A DNA stretch of 64,000 nucleotides from Rhynchonema sp. JSB1_4 (Eukaryota > Nematoda > Chromadorea > Monhysterida > Xyalidae), in contig JASAMV010006442.1 in NCBI GenBank assembly GCA_030248065.1, forward strand, positions 108,423 to 172,422, written 5' to 3'. Every line of letters starts with the position of its first letter. The first letter of the stretch is position 1. Below the pieces are notes generated by a model. The model ran no database searches, was not told the DNA's origin, and worked only from the letters and a program-made list of their open reading frames with translations. The position numbers were made by a program, and so were the translations under genes. Shown here in pieces: positions 10,954-22,895 of the stretch.

Positions 10954-13047
10954 TCACCAACGCGGCACGATGGAATTGGGAGGACGCAGCGAGTCGACGC
11001 GTGCGTACCCCTTGGTTGAAGCCTGCAAGGAGACCCTCGTTTGTGTGCTTGAGATCCCGTGGCCATCTAGTGCTTTCGCACTGAAGATTGACCTGGTGCA
11101 CCGTCCGTCTCTGTGAAAACGGTACGCAGAAATTGCATTGAGGATGACCTCGATGAAAGTATCGTGAGACGCTGCAATAACAAAACTGAGCGGAGCGACA
11201 GGGCAACGAGATGACCGGCGGCCAATTTTATTCACACAAAGTTTGATGTGAGAGTTCAACAATAAATAATCTACCTTCCAGTAGTTCATCGGTGATCAGC
11301 GCGACGAGCGTCGTCCAGGCTTTCTGTGTCAAACGTTGGTTTCGATTCACCTGAACATCGTCAATAATGTTTTTCAATTTCTACATACTGAAAAACATGA
11401 AAAGAAGGATATGCATCTTTGGCCCGTTTCACCTGATGATTTGTCAACAGATCTGCAGCTATGGCGCCAAACTGCTCCCAGGCAAATTTATCGAGACCTT
11501 GACAGGACTCGATGAATGCGTGTTCAAAACCTTGAAATAAATAAATTGATTTCCATTTCGAGAATTTTACATAACCATCAGTTTTGAAAAGCTAAAACAA
11601 CAGCACCGGTATCCCTAAATCTAGTGTTCGCCTCTTTCTGTGAAACGGGCACGGAGACAATCCTGGTCAGATCGAGATGAGATCGTCGGAGACCATTGTT
11701 TTCTTCAGCAGGCCCATTAATATTTACAAGTTCCTAAAAAATTTATTCTTCACATTTTATACTGCTTTTATTTAAAGCCTTCAACCTCCAACCTTAATTT
11801 CATCAAACAATCTGTCAAACAATTCCGTCATTCTTCGGCCGTGTCTCACGATGAGCGCGTGTTTGTCAATTCGTGGTTTGTCCGACTGACCTGACTGTTT
11901 CGATAGCCTCGATGCTTCCTGTGCAGAATACATTAGTCGAAAGACTGTGCATGCTGCAGATGTAAATTATTTTTTTTGTTTTTTTTTCTAACCCGCGCAA
12001 ATATTTCGTCGACATACGGCAGTTTCTTGGCGAGCCGTTCGAATATTCGAATGTTGGTGTCAATAGTGAGTCTGCCCGTCACACCACCCAATTTGTGCCA
12101 GGTGCCCAGCAACAGTCGCAGGTCACTCTTGTTGACAGCAGCTGCCAGACGTTCGGTTACAACCGACATGTGGTATGTGCACGATGGGGTGTGCTGAAAT
12201 GCGATATCGTACGATGGCCTACATCCTATAAGTTGACAAAAAGGCCTAATTCATTCCAGGTGGACGTTTCGAACTTCGTTAGTCATTGTCGAATCGGAGC
12301 TGATGTTATCTCGAATTTATCTGTGGATGTGTTTTGGTTTTTGTCTTCTTAAATTTGTCTGAAAAGGGCAGGGCGTAGGGATAAAATGCAACTCGTATAG
12401 CTGTTTTTGTAGGTTGTGACCGTTTGGTGATTTCGCACTGACGATGACGTGGTGCACCGCCGGGGTGCAAAATCAGGCCAACCAGCCAAACCCTTTGCAT
12501 TGGGTTGAAAGGCATAGCTGTATTTTCTCAGCATGCACGAAGGCGAACTTTGTGCAGAACACAGCTGCATACAAAAAAGTTCACCATGAACTGCAGACGA
12601 AAGAACTTCTGGCCAGATATGTTAGAGCAACACTGATCGTGATAACATCTGCTCCTATCCGACCTTATGAATGATTACCATTAAGGGTCGAAAACATTGG
12701 GGTTCGTTTTTCCCTTGTGAGCTTAGAATAATATATACCATACGCCAATATGCATGAAAACAAAATATACAATTTATCCACAAAAATGATTAGGTATATG
12801 TTGAAATGCTGCTAAAAGTATGCAAAGTCTCAGTCAGACAGACTCTAAAACTTGCCACGCTTTTTTAATTCAAATGTTTTTAAATTAAAAACCAGTTGAC
12901 TAACAATCGCATCGATAGCGGCATCGACTGATTTCGCCTCCTGCTCAGGTGTGAGCACGAATTGGACCCTGGACGTGCCGGGTGACGGTATGTGTGTTGT
13001 CGCATTGGTCCGGCTCATTGTTTGTTGATACAGACGGATGGCGCTAC
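10954..13047 (-). CDS. globin-like haem protein
   Basis: Exons joined on the minus strand: 11993-12193, 11793-11918, 11607-11733, 11434-11530, 11275-11350 and 10954-11171, all phase-consistent (about 280 residues). A probable first exon at ~12928-13047 starts MCSSAIRLYQQT and is in phase. The A-B-C helices read as LLLGTWHKLGGVTGRL then NIRIFERLAKKLPYVDEIF, with the invariant helix-A Trp. The E helix region is KHALIVRHGRRMTELF, giving a candidate distal His. LRRSH is a candidate proximal His. The H helix is KAWTTLVALITDELLEA. The domain is longer than the usual ~150 residues because of loops after C and around F, and the ~70-residue tail is unlike known globins. Globins bind O2 or act in redox or sensing. 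Family call is from pattern, not a search. Confidence 0.62.
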
Positions 13048-14280
13048 TGCACATTTTCCGCGTATTTTTGGGAAATATCAAATAATTTTATTTTTAAAGC
13101 TTTTGACAGTCACTGTTTTCGACCACGTGATCATGCAAACTGGAAGTCCAAGGCCTATCAGGTGATCTGTCACGGCGTGCGTGTTTGAGGCACCACTAAT
13201 GAGCCGATGACTCAGTGATGTTAACCATTCCGAAAACCAGGATAAAGTTAATCGGTCATGCGAGGCTAACGCATCATTGGAGTGGGTGGCGGGCAGGCTC
13301 TACATATTGTTCTCAAACAGAGAGCTGTCCTATGCGAAACATTACTGTCAGGGGGTTCACAATTGAAATACAATATCAAAGCGGCAAAAGCTCCGAGATA
13401 CAGCTTATCCATAAAGCGCAAGGGCTTATTTGGACATACTACGAAATGTTCCGCCGTAAGTGATCGGCTTCTTCGCAGGAGTGATAAAATCCTTCTCACT
13501 TTTGAATGCCATTCATGCGCACCTGAGATTGTGAAATACCGATCACACGATCACGGTCGTAATTATTTCAATTCCGTACTCCCACTCCGTCGGGATTTTC
13601 TATTTGTGGCTCGCAAATGCACCTGCATTATGAATGTACGTACAAACTGTCGGCTAAAAAATATCGCTCGCGCATTTTGTTTCCATGCCGTTGTATAGGT
13701 TAATGTGTAATGCTTGCCATGGGAAAAAGGCACCTGGTCATCTTGTGCTTAGTTGGACAACGTTGCGCAGTATACCGTCACACAAGATCCGTTCATAATG
13801 GTACAGCGCTATTATTTCCGTACGTTTGAGTGAGCTAATTGCTATATTTGAATGATATTATTATCCGTCCGTTGTGCCTTGCTTAATAATGGGTTGATGT
13901 CGAAGAGAAAGCCAAGCCGATCGAAGTTTTAGAAACATCCAGGTCCTAGACAAGACCTATTACGTAATATACCGCGCAGAAACCGAATAATAAAACCTCC
14001 TTCCTTGTGTTATCCACAAAATGAACTGAGCAAACACAATACACGAACTTTGCGCTATAAATATCGAATATCGAATCTAACGCAAATAAATAATGTGATA
14101 GAACCGGCGCGATGGACGAATGTTTTTGTTGACAATCAAAAAAGTCACAGTGTCAGGGAAATAAATAAAAATATATCGAAGTTTGTCAAAAAAATGCAAA
14201 GAATCATTCAGAAGTTCGCGAAATGCACAAAAAGAAAATAATAAAAAAGATAAAAAGCACAAAACAGCTAATTTCAAATT
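13048..14280. other. intergenic DNA, no convincing gene
   Basis: Between the globin-like gene and the next minus-strand gene. The longest frame (13282-13698, +) has no splice-supported neighbours and no recognised motif, so I do not call it. Confidence 0.45.
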
Positions 14281-14946
14281 CTACGATTTCTGTTCGTCCT
14301 GCCATTGAATGGTCGACGGAACGATAGCGCTCGGCGGCGTGCTCAGCAACGAATTAAGGTCGTCCTCATTATTTTGAGGTTCCGAAGTGTCGATTAATTC
14401 AAATTTGGTGTTTCCCGACATGGACGGATAGGCGTGCGGTTGTTGGGCCTCGTCAGTGTTGGGAGTGTACTGGGGTATGGTGTCGAGATTCGATGGTGCC
14501 GATGGCGGTTGACTGATAATTGCACGTCGTTTGGTCGACATCTTACGCACCATCATGTTGTCGAGCGGGTCGATCACGGTGGACGCGATTCTGAAACTGG
14601 ACGTGATGATTTGCGATGCAATGGTGCACCGGAACTCTTCAGTCGTTCATTCATAATCATTTCGCCAACCTGTTTCCAGCACTGGCCAGTCCGGCATACG
14701 AGGCCTTGTTGCTCGTCAGTGTTGGCCCACTAGCGCCTCGTCGTGCGCTCGTTGGTGAACTGGTTACTATCTGCATTTGGGGATTATATCTGCTGTTTTA
14801 TTATTATTCTCACTTAAAATAGTTTCAAAAATCACGCCCGCACCGGTCCACTATTCCGTTTGCCACCCTTGCCAGCACTCGTATTGTTGTGGTCCAATTT
14901 TGTAACTGGTAATGCAGCCGCCGTGGTAAAACGATGACTGCGGAAT
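14281..14946 (-). CDS. Ser/Thr/Pro-rich C-terminal tail, three exons
   Basis: Exons 14836-14946, 14670-14759 and 14281-14590 join in phase through GT-AG introns of ~75-80 bp. The joined tail begins FRSHRFTTAAALPVTKLDHN and runs through a Gly/Lys stretch and TSARRGASGPTLTSNKASYA. It continues through IASTVIDPLDNMMVRKMSTK, then acidic, Pro-rich sequence ending in STIQWQDEQKS before the stop. About 170 residues, with no known domain and predicted disorder by composition. The first exon starts in the same phase as the last exon of the membrane protein at 16660, so it may be an alternative tail of that gene. Confidence 0.55.
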
Positions 14947-15100
14947 CTGCGAAACGTAGGGAGCTTCATAAATATTCTTCGATAATTTGTTCCTATCAGT
15001 TTCTATGTGCTAATGTTGAACTGATTCTAATTCTTCTACGCTTGCTGGGATGCTTAATTGGACTGGAATCACTATGGGGCAACTGCACTGGGTTGCGTGA

Positions 15101-16572
15101 CAAGAGGGTCCAGTGTTCAAGACGGTCCAGCGTGCAAGACGGTCCACGTGCAAGAGGGTCCATGGTGCAAGAGGGTCCATGGTGCAACACGGTCCATGGT
15201 GCAAGAGGGTCCATAGTGCAACACGGTCCATGGTGCAAAAGGGTCCATGGTGCAAGAGGGTCCATGGTGCAAGAGGGTCCGCAGCGCGCAACGCGCTTAT
15301 TTTGTTGAAACTAGAGCGTGTTCAACATGACTTACTACCATGGGCGGCACGGCATCGTGCTCGGCGCTTAAAGGGGATGACAGACAACTCCAAACACACG
15401 TTTCTCATCTTTTCATAAAATTTTTCGTCTTGTGGCGCACTGAAACTCGAAATTCACAAAGCTACACTAGGAACTTAATCAATTACCGTGTTGTCGGAAA
15501 TAGAACCCCATTAAATGAACCCCGCCCAAATGGCGCGAAATCAAAAATAGAGCCCCATTAACAGAACCTCACCCTACCCCCAACCTTCATCGTACCGTTG
15601 TGTCAAACGTTGTTTAAGCTCGCGTACATAGCATAATACCACTTTTTATGCATGATTGACGCCATTAAAGGTACAGTAGAAAATCCCCAAAACAAGCAAT
15701 GTTTGGAGGTGTTATTTTAACTGACGTTTTTCGTCCGGGGTCCAAAAAATGGAACCCCCCATTAGTTGACCCCGTGAATTGAATCCCACCAAAATGACCC
15801 AGGTGAAAAACAGAATCCCTGTCTTCTATTTCCGACAATACGGTATAGGCAAAAAAATCCAGGCTCCGACCCGTCGTTTTGAGGCAGCGAAACACACACA
15901 AACCAGGTTCTTGCATTCAGCGCGACCACGTCCAGAATCAAGGCAGCAGGTATATGTAGAGGAATGCATGTTGCTGAGGTATCGCACTCTCCACAGCGGC
16001 TGAAGTTTTTGTTCGACAAATAGTTAAATTAAGAATGTAATATTTCATTGGTTTCGGCAACTAGAGCATCATATTTCAGGCGTGCAATCTTGCGAACAGA
16101 ACAAAAAAGTACGCAAATTTTTGTTTGATATACCAAAAGTGGTAGCCGTCAGACATACCCATCGTTTAAGCGCCAAGCACGGATGCAGTGCCTGCCGCCC
16201 ATTTTATTGCTTTGTTGCAGGTAATGTTGAACGCGCTCCAGCTTCACAAATCTATTGTTTCACAAATATTACTCACAAATCACTATCGCTTGCTCTTACC
16301 CCCATGGACCCTCTTGCAACCCAGACTCTCTTGCACCATGGACCCTCTTGCACGTGGACCGTGTCGCACTGTGGACTCTCTTGCACCATGGACCGTGTTG
16401 CAGTATGGACCCTTTGCACTATGGACCCTCTTGCACAATGGACCCTCTTGCACTATGGACCCTCTTGCACCATGGACCCTGTTGCACCATGGACCCTCTT
16501 GCACCATGGACCCTCTTGCACTATGGACCTTCTTGCACCATGGACCGTGTTTCGTTGCTTCTGGACCCTGAT
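15101..16572. repeat. foldback whose arms are 17-bp minisatellite arrays
   Basis: Left array 15101-15289 consists of ~11 copies of a 17-bp unit, GTGCAAGAGGGTCCATG, with variants such as AACACGGTCC. Right array 16303-16566 holds ~15 copies of the complement. Inner flanks also pair: 15290-15385 with 16150-16260 share GTTGAAC, GGGCGGCA and GGCGCTTAAA blocks in inverted order. The two arrays and flanks are thus one inverted repeat of ~1.47 kb, centre near 15.84 kb. The 17-bp period makes long open frames on both strands (repeating HHGP and MDPLAPW patterns) that are not genes. Confidence 0.88.
15484..15845. mobile_element. TIR MITE (TACCGTATTGTCGG family), copy 1
   Basis: Both ends are inverted copies of TACCGTRTTGTCGGAAATAG. 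The interior is rich in AGAACCCC and TTGACCCC motifs. It sits inside the loop of the 15.1-16.6 kb foldback, so it inserted after that element formed. Further copies with the same ends and interior motifs are at 60188-60571 and 62927-63317. No transposase ORF. Confidence 0.82.
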
Positions 16573-16659
16573 GCAACCACCCGTTTAAAAACCGCCGACC
16601 CCCACGGCCCCCACCCCACCCCGGTTCAGGGTGGTTGCTAAAGCTTTAGAAAATGTTAT

Positions 16660-18412
16660 TTACTGGACGCTGCGTTTGTTCTTTTTCTTGCCGGCGCAGG
16701 CCATGCACGCTCTCACAAGCAATCTGAAATTTTTAGAGGTTTATGCGACCAACCTTTGAGTTTCAACAGACAAAAGATTGCCAAAATTTAGATCAATCTT
16801 TATAAGATCAAAACTTTTCCTAAAAGCGTCCGCTTTGGACAAGCACTTGGCAGTAAAAGCCGTAAAAGATACAGCGGCAAAACCAAAAACTCACTCGAGC
16901 ACCTTCACACACAAATACACGACGATGGCTGCGTAGAGTCCGATTGCAATCGCTGTGAGCACAGCTTTGATTTCAAGCAATCGATCGCTGATGTTTCGCA
17001 CCTAAAAGTGTTGACATAATGCTCGCTGTTCGGTTTGATAAACGCCACCGGAGTTTTCGTAACTTTCGTGAATCGTTATTATCGAGAAAGGACCCAGTAC
17101 TGGGTCCGAGTGTGGACCAGTTTTTTGTGTACTCGCATGGTACTTGACCCAAATACGTCACTAGCCGCCGTCGTTAAGTGTTGGAGTAAGATAACCTGAT
17201 GAATTTCGTTTGTTTGGTGACACTAACCCACATTGGTTCAATACAAAACAAAGAACAGGGCTGTTGACTCAGGATGACATTGGTGGCGGATGGTGACGTG
17301 TAGCACACCAGCTGATGTTTTACGCGCGATAGACTACACCTGGGATGCATGTGTGCAGCTGGCCATCATGTTCAGTGGGCAGGAAATGTGCTGAGCGCAA
17401 TTGATTTTATGTTGTACGGCCCCGAACTTCGGTCCGAGTGCGACTTCTGCTTTTTGGTTACAATGACTCTTGCAAATTTCACAGATCATTCCTGATCAGT
17501 ACTGTTATGTTGTTGTTTCAACTGTGGTGTTGAAAACCCGTTAAACACGCATGTTTTGCACAATGAAGTTGCAATTACAATTTCAACTACCATACATAGT
17601 GCAGCAAAGTATTACATATCAGTGTGACTTGAGTGGAGAGTATTTTTGATTATAGTCCATTTTGTGATTACGAGTGCGCGTATTTTCTTATCGCAGCAGT
17701 TTTGACAACAATAAGTGCGTCAGTACATCAAGTGATGTTTCACGCGAGATAGACTACCCGAGCACGTGATTGTGTTGCTGGCCATAAGTGATAGTTTCTC
17801 GGATCAGCCCACCGGCGGACGAAGGACGCGCTCTCCACTCCAGGCCCCGCACTCGGTCCGAGAGCGACCAGATATTTGGTGGCTCGTACTTGACCAAAAG
17901 TGCGTTACCAACTGTAAACTTCATTTATCAAGTTTCTTCCTATCATTATTTTCAACAGCAAACGCCGACGGCTATCGAGCGATGTTTCTGAACTGACCGA
18001 ATTTGATACCGACATTCATGGCCCGAACCGAGTTTGACTGGAGCAGCCACATTTTGGCATTGGCTTTCAAGTTTGACCATGTATAGTTAGGGAAGAAATT
18101 TTAGAAAGAGATACTGCATAATATACCTTCGCGAGAATTCAATTTTTATAAGTCAAAATGTGTATAAATCGCGCGGATGGATATGTTAATTTGATTACGT
18201 GCCGTTAGAAAAATTAAGTTAAAAAAAGAGAGAAACCTGACCTCTTCAGCTAGCCACATGAACGTGTTGAGCAGAATGTGCAGATTTGGCACGCGGATGT
18301 TCATGATTTGCTCCTCCACCATTGGGTCAATCGATTGAAAGAAATTGAACGTTGATTTGGGACCACTTACAACATCGAATATCGGGTGGTCGAACGGGTT
18401 CGCCAATTTGCA
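16660..18412 (-). CDS. single-pass membrane protein, C-terminal exons
   Basis: Exons about 18242-18412, 16895-17001 and 16660-16723 (stop at 16660) join in phase. The first gives NPFDHPIFDVVSGPKSTFNF and an amphipathic part ending NTFMWLAEE. The second contains one hydrophobic helix (TAIAIGLYAAIVVYLCVKVL) after RNISDRLLEIKAV. The last is a short Cys/Lys tail, RACMACAGKKKNKRSVQ. I do not recognise the family; topology suggests a short cytoplasmic tail after one membrane span. The 5' end is not found, and the acceptor before 18412 is weak. The exon at 14836-14946 could splice to the same donor at 16895 and give a different tail. Confidence 0.5.
17313..17895. repeat. diverged direct repeat pair
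   Basis: Blocks at ~17313-17470 and ~17730-17895 share TGATGTTTYACGCG, a GATAGACTAC motif and a GGCCCCGMAC motif followed by TCGGTCCGAG, in the same order and orientation. They lie in the intron between the 18.2 kb and 17.0 kb exons of the membrane-protein gene. Confidence 0.55.
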
Positions 18413-18793
18413 GACTTAGTATTTTGTTGATTTTGTTTTTTTAAATTTTAGTTGTACTTCCAAATTGGGCAAATACGAGTGCGAACATAGTTTTGATTTG
18501 ACACTTTAATCATTCGGCCGTCTCTGTTTTTTAAAGTGGTCGTTGAGGGTCCATTTTTTAACACTGCAACTGGCTGACCGCAAACCCAAATGCACTTTCA
18601 GGACAAGATAATATATTGGCGCATTTGGGGATATTCTGGAATATTTATAGCGTTAATTACTAGGCTTTTTCCTCAAACTCTGGCAGTAACTGTTTGGTTC
18701 AGTCTGGGAACAGCAGCTGTAATCCAGCCCCAGACCAATGCAACCATAATAAAAATGGAGTCTTTGCGCCCAGAAAACTGCGCATAATTTACA

Positions 18794-19361
18794 ACAAGAA
18801 AGAAAAATGCCCCAAGGGGCATAAAAGAAATATGGTTCCCTGGCTGACTGGCATAAAAGAACGATACTAGCTTGCACCACTTTGCTGATGTTTCATTAGG
18901 CGCTGGAATAAACGTAAGTGTGTTCTGAGCTGTTTGATACCGAACAGTAGACATTGAACCATATTCCCGGCGCGTGCTGTCTTGCCACCAGAGACACAGG
19001 GCACGGAGATATTGAAAGATTGCAATATTCTCTTTATTTCTCTCCTTGTTGAACCATCGTGCGCAGCCGAAGACTGCACAGTTACCGTCGTGAGGTTGAA
19101 AAGAAGAAACAGTTGCCTAAATACGTATGTGGGTTTGCACGAAAGTTTCGATATCGGCTGGGTGTTGGTTCAAAAGAGTTCGCGCCGGGAATATGGTTCA
19201 ATGTCTACTGTTCGGTATCAAACAGCTCAGAACACACTTACGTTTATTCCAGCGCCTAATGAAACATCAGCAAAGTGGTGCAAGCTAGTATCGTTCTTTT
19301 ATGCCAGTCAGCCAGGGAACCATATTTCTTTTATGCCCCTTGGGGCATTTTTCTTTCTTGT
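18794..19361. repeat. inverted repeat with 181-bp, apparently identical arms
   Basis: Left arm 18794-18974 and right arm 19181-19361 read as exact reverse complements by eye, starting ACAAGAAAGAAAAATGCCCC and ending at the central CGCG. The ~206 bp loop is unique. Identity of the arms points to a recent event or ongoing correction. The same peptide appears on opposite strands in the two arms, a consequence of the inversion. Confidence 0.9.
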
Positions 19362-19522
19362 GTCGTTCTTTTATATCGCGCAAGCGCCAAACAGAGAACC
19401 CGGATAAATCAGGCACAGAAAGTTTTCAGTTCCGGCAAGCAATGGTTCTAACACCAAGAAAATGTCGACCATCAGACTTTTCTCAAGTAATCAACGCACA
19501 TGAGCGCAATGAGGTGTGGGGG

Positions 19523-19961
19523 TTAGTTTAAGGATGCTGTACTTTTTGGCAGGATATATGAGTCGGTGGTTATCGTGACATAAGGCCAATTTTGTGTTTC
19601 GATTTCACTATCGGGTTCTAACAAGGGAGACACGCTTGTGTCTGCGTCTTCACCCACCACTGAAACAAAACCAACGCAGTGCCCCACGCGCATGTCCATG
19701 CTTTTGAGGAACATGGTAACTTGTCAAGTTATTTATTTTTTTTAATTTACCGCCAGGTATGTATTTGACACCCTAGGTACCATCATTTATAGCGCACTGA
19801 TTGCGCATCGTCTCAGAGAATGGCACTTGTTGGTTTAGTACCAAGCAAAGCTGTGCAATGAACTTCCATGCAACCTGTCCCTTCAGCTTCAGCAACGAAA
19901 TAAGTGTCAAACATCAGTCTCCAGATTGCTTTGGTGTTGGCCGCTGCATCTGATCTTGGAT
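19523..19961 (-). CDS. C-terminal exons of an unidentified protein
   Basis: Two minus-strand exons join in phase: ~19887-19961 (after GATGCAG, ending ACAG/gttgca) and 19523-19659 (after TTTCAG). The product ends AIWRLMFDTYFVAEAEGT, VVGEDADTSVSPLLEPDSEI, then a Thr/Ser-rich end KSTASLN before the stop. The tail is acidic with no recognised domain. Phase agreement across the intron supports it, but upstream exons are not identified. Confidence 0.4.
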
Positions 19962-20629
19962 TCAATGTTACGTATCTAAGATTCAATGTTATGCTACTAT
20001 TTAACTTTCCCACGAAAGTCAAATTATACATGCGGAAAAAGCTTCGAATGTTAGAGAGCAACAGCAATTTTAATTAACAAGTTGATATCTTGTGGGTATT
20101 TTATCATGAATGACATCACAGCGCATAAACTGCGAACCGCACCTGTGCTTAATAATTAATCTCAAATAAAAACACGAAAAAAAACTGAAAAATGTTACCC
20201 AGAATTCATTAAAAGTTAGTAAGATAAAACAAAGTTAGCTGCGCGCGTGAATGTTTGAACCCGCGGCCTTTCATCTTCAGTGCTGCGCGTTATACCGCTC
20301 GGACATCGCTTCGCCAATCTCCTTCACAAGCTTTACTACATATGTAACTACGCGTGCATTGCTGCATTGCCTGTTGTGCTGGCTGCCTGTGTGTGTGTGC
20401 TGGCTGCCTGCCTGTGTGTGTGTGCTGGCTGGCTGGCTGTGTGTTGTGGGTAATACATTGTGCGCTTTATCAATCAGGCAACTGCGTAGCGTGCACTAAT
20501 GCATTGTTGTGTGTGTCTGAGCGTCCATTATGGCTCTTTTTGAGCTGAAAAACATTTAACCAATTGGAATTAATATATGTTTGACGTAACAACGATTAAA
20601 AACACATATAACCGCTGATTTTGGCTTTA

Positions 20630-20921
20630 GAACCATACTTTCTGTACAAAAAGTCATGGTCTGGAACCGTTCATACTAAAAGTTACGAACTCGGCGATAG
20701 CACCACCGTGTTTCTCGAGTGCGAAAACCACATAAACAACTTTAATAGTTCTGGTAACCCAACTTTTCGGCGAAATTTTACTTCGGGAAGCACACTTTAC
20801 GTACAAAAAGTCGTGGTCATGGTCTGGAACCGGTCTCAGTCGTGGAGTTACGAAGTCAGCGATAGCACCATCGTGTTTCTCGTGTGCGAAAACCCTATAT
20901 GCGATATTAACATTTCTGGTG
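20630..20921. repeat. two-copy direct repeat, ~150 bp unit
   Basis: Copies at ~20630-20760 and ~20795-20921 share GTACAAAAAGTCRTGGTC, TCTGGAACCG, AGCGATAGCACCA and GTGTTTCTCG in the same order. They differ by point changes and a short insertion. No function can be assigned. Confidence 0.7.
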
Positions 20922-22562
20922 TTCAGTAACGTCTGGGCCCTGACTACTCTTTTGTGGAAAAAAAAAGGGAAAGAACGTTTTTACAAAAATTTCAACTGTA
21001 TCTTGCCCGCGATCGCGCGAGTGGGCACGCAGCGGAATGAAATTTTGTGTGGACCTAGAAGTCCACGCCGTACAAGTTGTGTGCAAGTTTGGGCTTCTCA
21101 AGTTAAGTCTTGTGAAAATGGCGTGAGTTTAAATTTTTCAACTCACGCAATATAAGGAATCAACCATATGTCGCTTAGCATTACCATGCTAGCTCCGATA
21201 TCACAGCCAAAAGGGAACCATGTCTTTTTTAATCAGGTGGAAAACCCGACAAGTACCAGGTGGTATATGGCGACGAACGACAGTGGTGGCTATGGCATAC
21301 GGCAGCTCAAAGTCAGAATTAAAGCTGTTTTGGTTTGTTTGTTTTGCTAAGCTGTTTGTTTTGTTTCTGGGATACTTTAACCGCGAAGTGTTCTTGTTCC
21401 AGCCAATACTAAGAACACACGGTAAACTTGAAATTAGATAGAAAAACAGGTCCATCCAAATTTTTGTGCAGTAAAGTTTCCAAAACTGCGGGTGTCCGAA
21501 AACAGCGTCTATCCGCCATATTTTGCCAAAAGGGTATCACAATAATATTCGTATAGTTTTGGGGCGACCGAAAAAACAGCCCGTCAGAGAGGTCGGTCAT
21601 GTGCGATTTTTAATATTGTAAATAATGACTGCGGCTCTCTTGACTGTCACTTGTGAGAGACTCAAACCGGCCGGCGGGTCACTTGATAACATGCACGGGA
21701 CGAGACTTTTAAAACATGCCCAACTATATTTAGAGCTTACAAGACATCGCTAAGCCGGACAGACTAACAAGAAGGTAAGAGAGAGGGAGAGAGCTATGTA
21801 TGTATGTATAGGAGGAGAAGAAGGCAAAAATTGACGGATGCTTACACAGATAAAGGTGCAAGCAACCAAGCGGCCTAGAGGGTCCACTTACAAAATGGAG
21901 ACCACCCAGCCAGCTGCGGCAATGAACATGTGTTTGGTTGGAAATTTTCTAATTGCAGTGTTCCATCTGAAGTTCGGCCAAGACAGCGCTTTCCGTTTCA
22001 TATTCCTACTGATAATTCTGGTCTAATAATAAGCACAAGGCAGAAAGAATGATTGGTACTGAGCTTAACGTTAGAATCATTCGAAATCTACAGAATTGTC
22101 GGTCCCGGATTTCTGAGGCAAAAAAATGGTAGCAGGGTCTGGTTTCCTGTGTCCATTACGTTTTCGCTTGTATAAAATTCCAGGCAAAACTTCAACTGAT
22201 TTTCGCATGTTTAAAAGCGACTAAACTATGCTTGAGCATGGGGATCACAAATAAGCACACAAGTGTCCAAAAAGTTTTCGCTGAAAACCCGGGCCATTGT
22301 ATCCGAAAAGTTCCAAAGTCGGCATCAGGGGAATGCGCGCAATGAAGCGTTCACAACACGTCTGCCAAAAGGTAATGTATGTGTAAAGGTAGTACAGAGA
22401 CCACGGATCAAGCAGGTAGGTTATGTGCAGTGACTAAGCCCGGAACTGAACACTTGTCCTTGCGTAGTCTGGATGGAAACATACGTGCCAACCGTTTTGG
22501 TCTGTCTGACCATGATTTGTGCGAAGTGTCTGTCGTTTTTTTCAAGGGAGTCACAAACTGAG

Positions 22563-22895
22563 GTATAGTCTATCCACCAGCTCATGGCACTTTGTGTTGC
22601 TGCTGGCTGGTTTGTTCTCTTCCTCCACGTTCTAATGAAAGAGAAATTGAGTTTCCAAAAAAAATTAATTTTGCTCCTAAATTGCTGTTGTTATGAAATC
22701 GACGTGTTTTATCGATTTTAATGTGATTTGATTTTAAATTTGATCGAATTCGATCGTTTTCGACACATTTTCTTATTTTTTAAGTTTTTTTGCAAAATCG
22801 CTCACGCTCAATTTTTCTTTCATTAGAACGTGGAGGAAGGGAACAAGCCGGCCAACAGCAACACAAAGTGCCATGAGCTGGTGGACGGACTATAC
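22563..22895. repeat. MITE-like element with 85-bp inverted ends
   Basis: Ends read GTATAGTCTATCCACCAGCT and its near complement. Inverted arms extend ~85 bp (through TTTCATTAGAACGTGGAGGA) around an AT-rich core. The TATAGTCYA...CCAC...CTCATG ends match the foldback at 9897-10574, placing both in one family. Confidence 0.8.

Noticed and set aside
13282..13698. 138-codon plus-strand ORF
   Set aside because: No recognised motif, no partner exons and irregular composition; not enough to call a gene.
15010..15308. Long open frames on both strands with repeating HHGP / MDPLAPW peptides
   Set aside because: They come from a 17-bp tandem repeat, which is open in several frames and on both strands; no splice or start context supports translation. 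The same holds for 16188-16641.
18673..19407. Identical ORFs on opposite strands
   Set aside because: Produced by the 181-bp inverted repeat; no splice signals or family.
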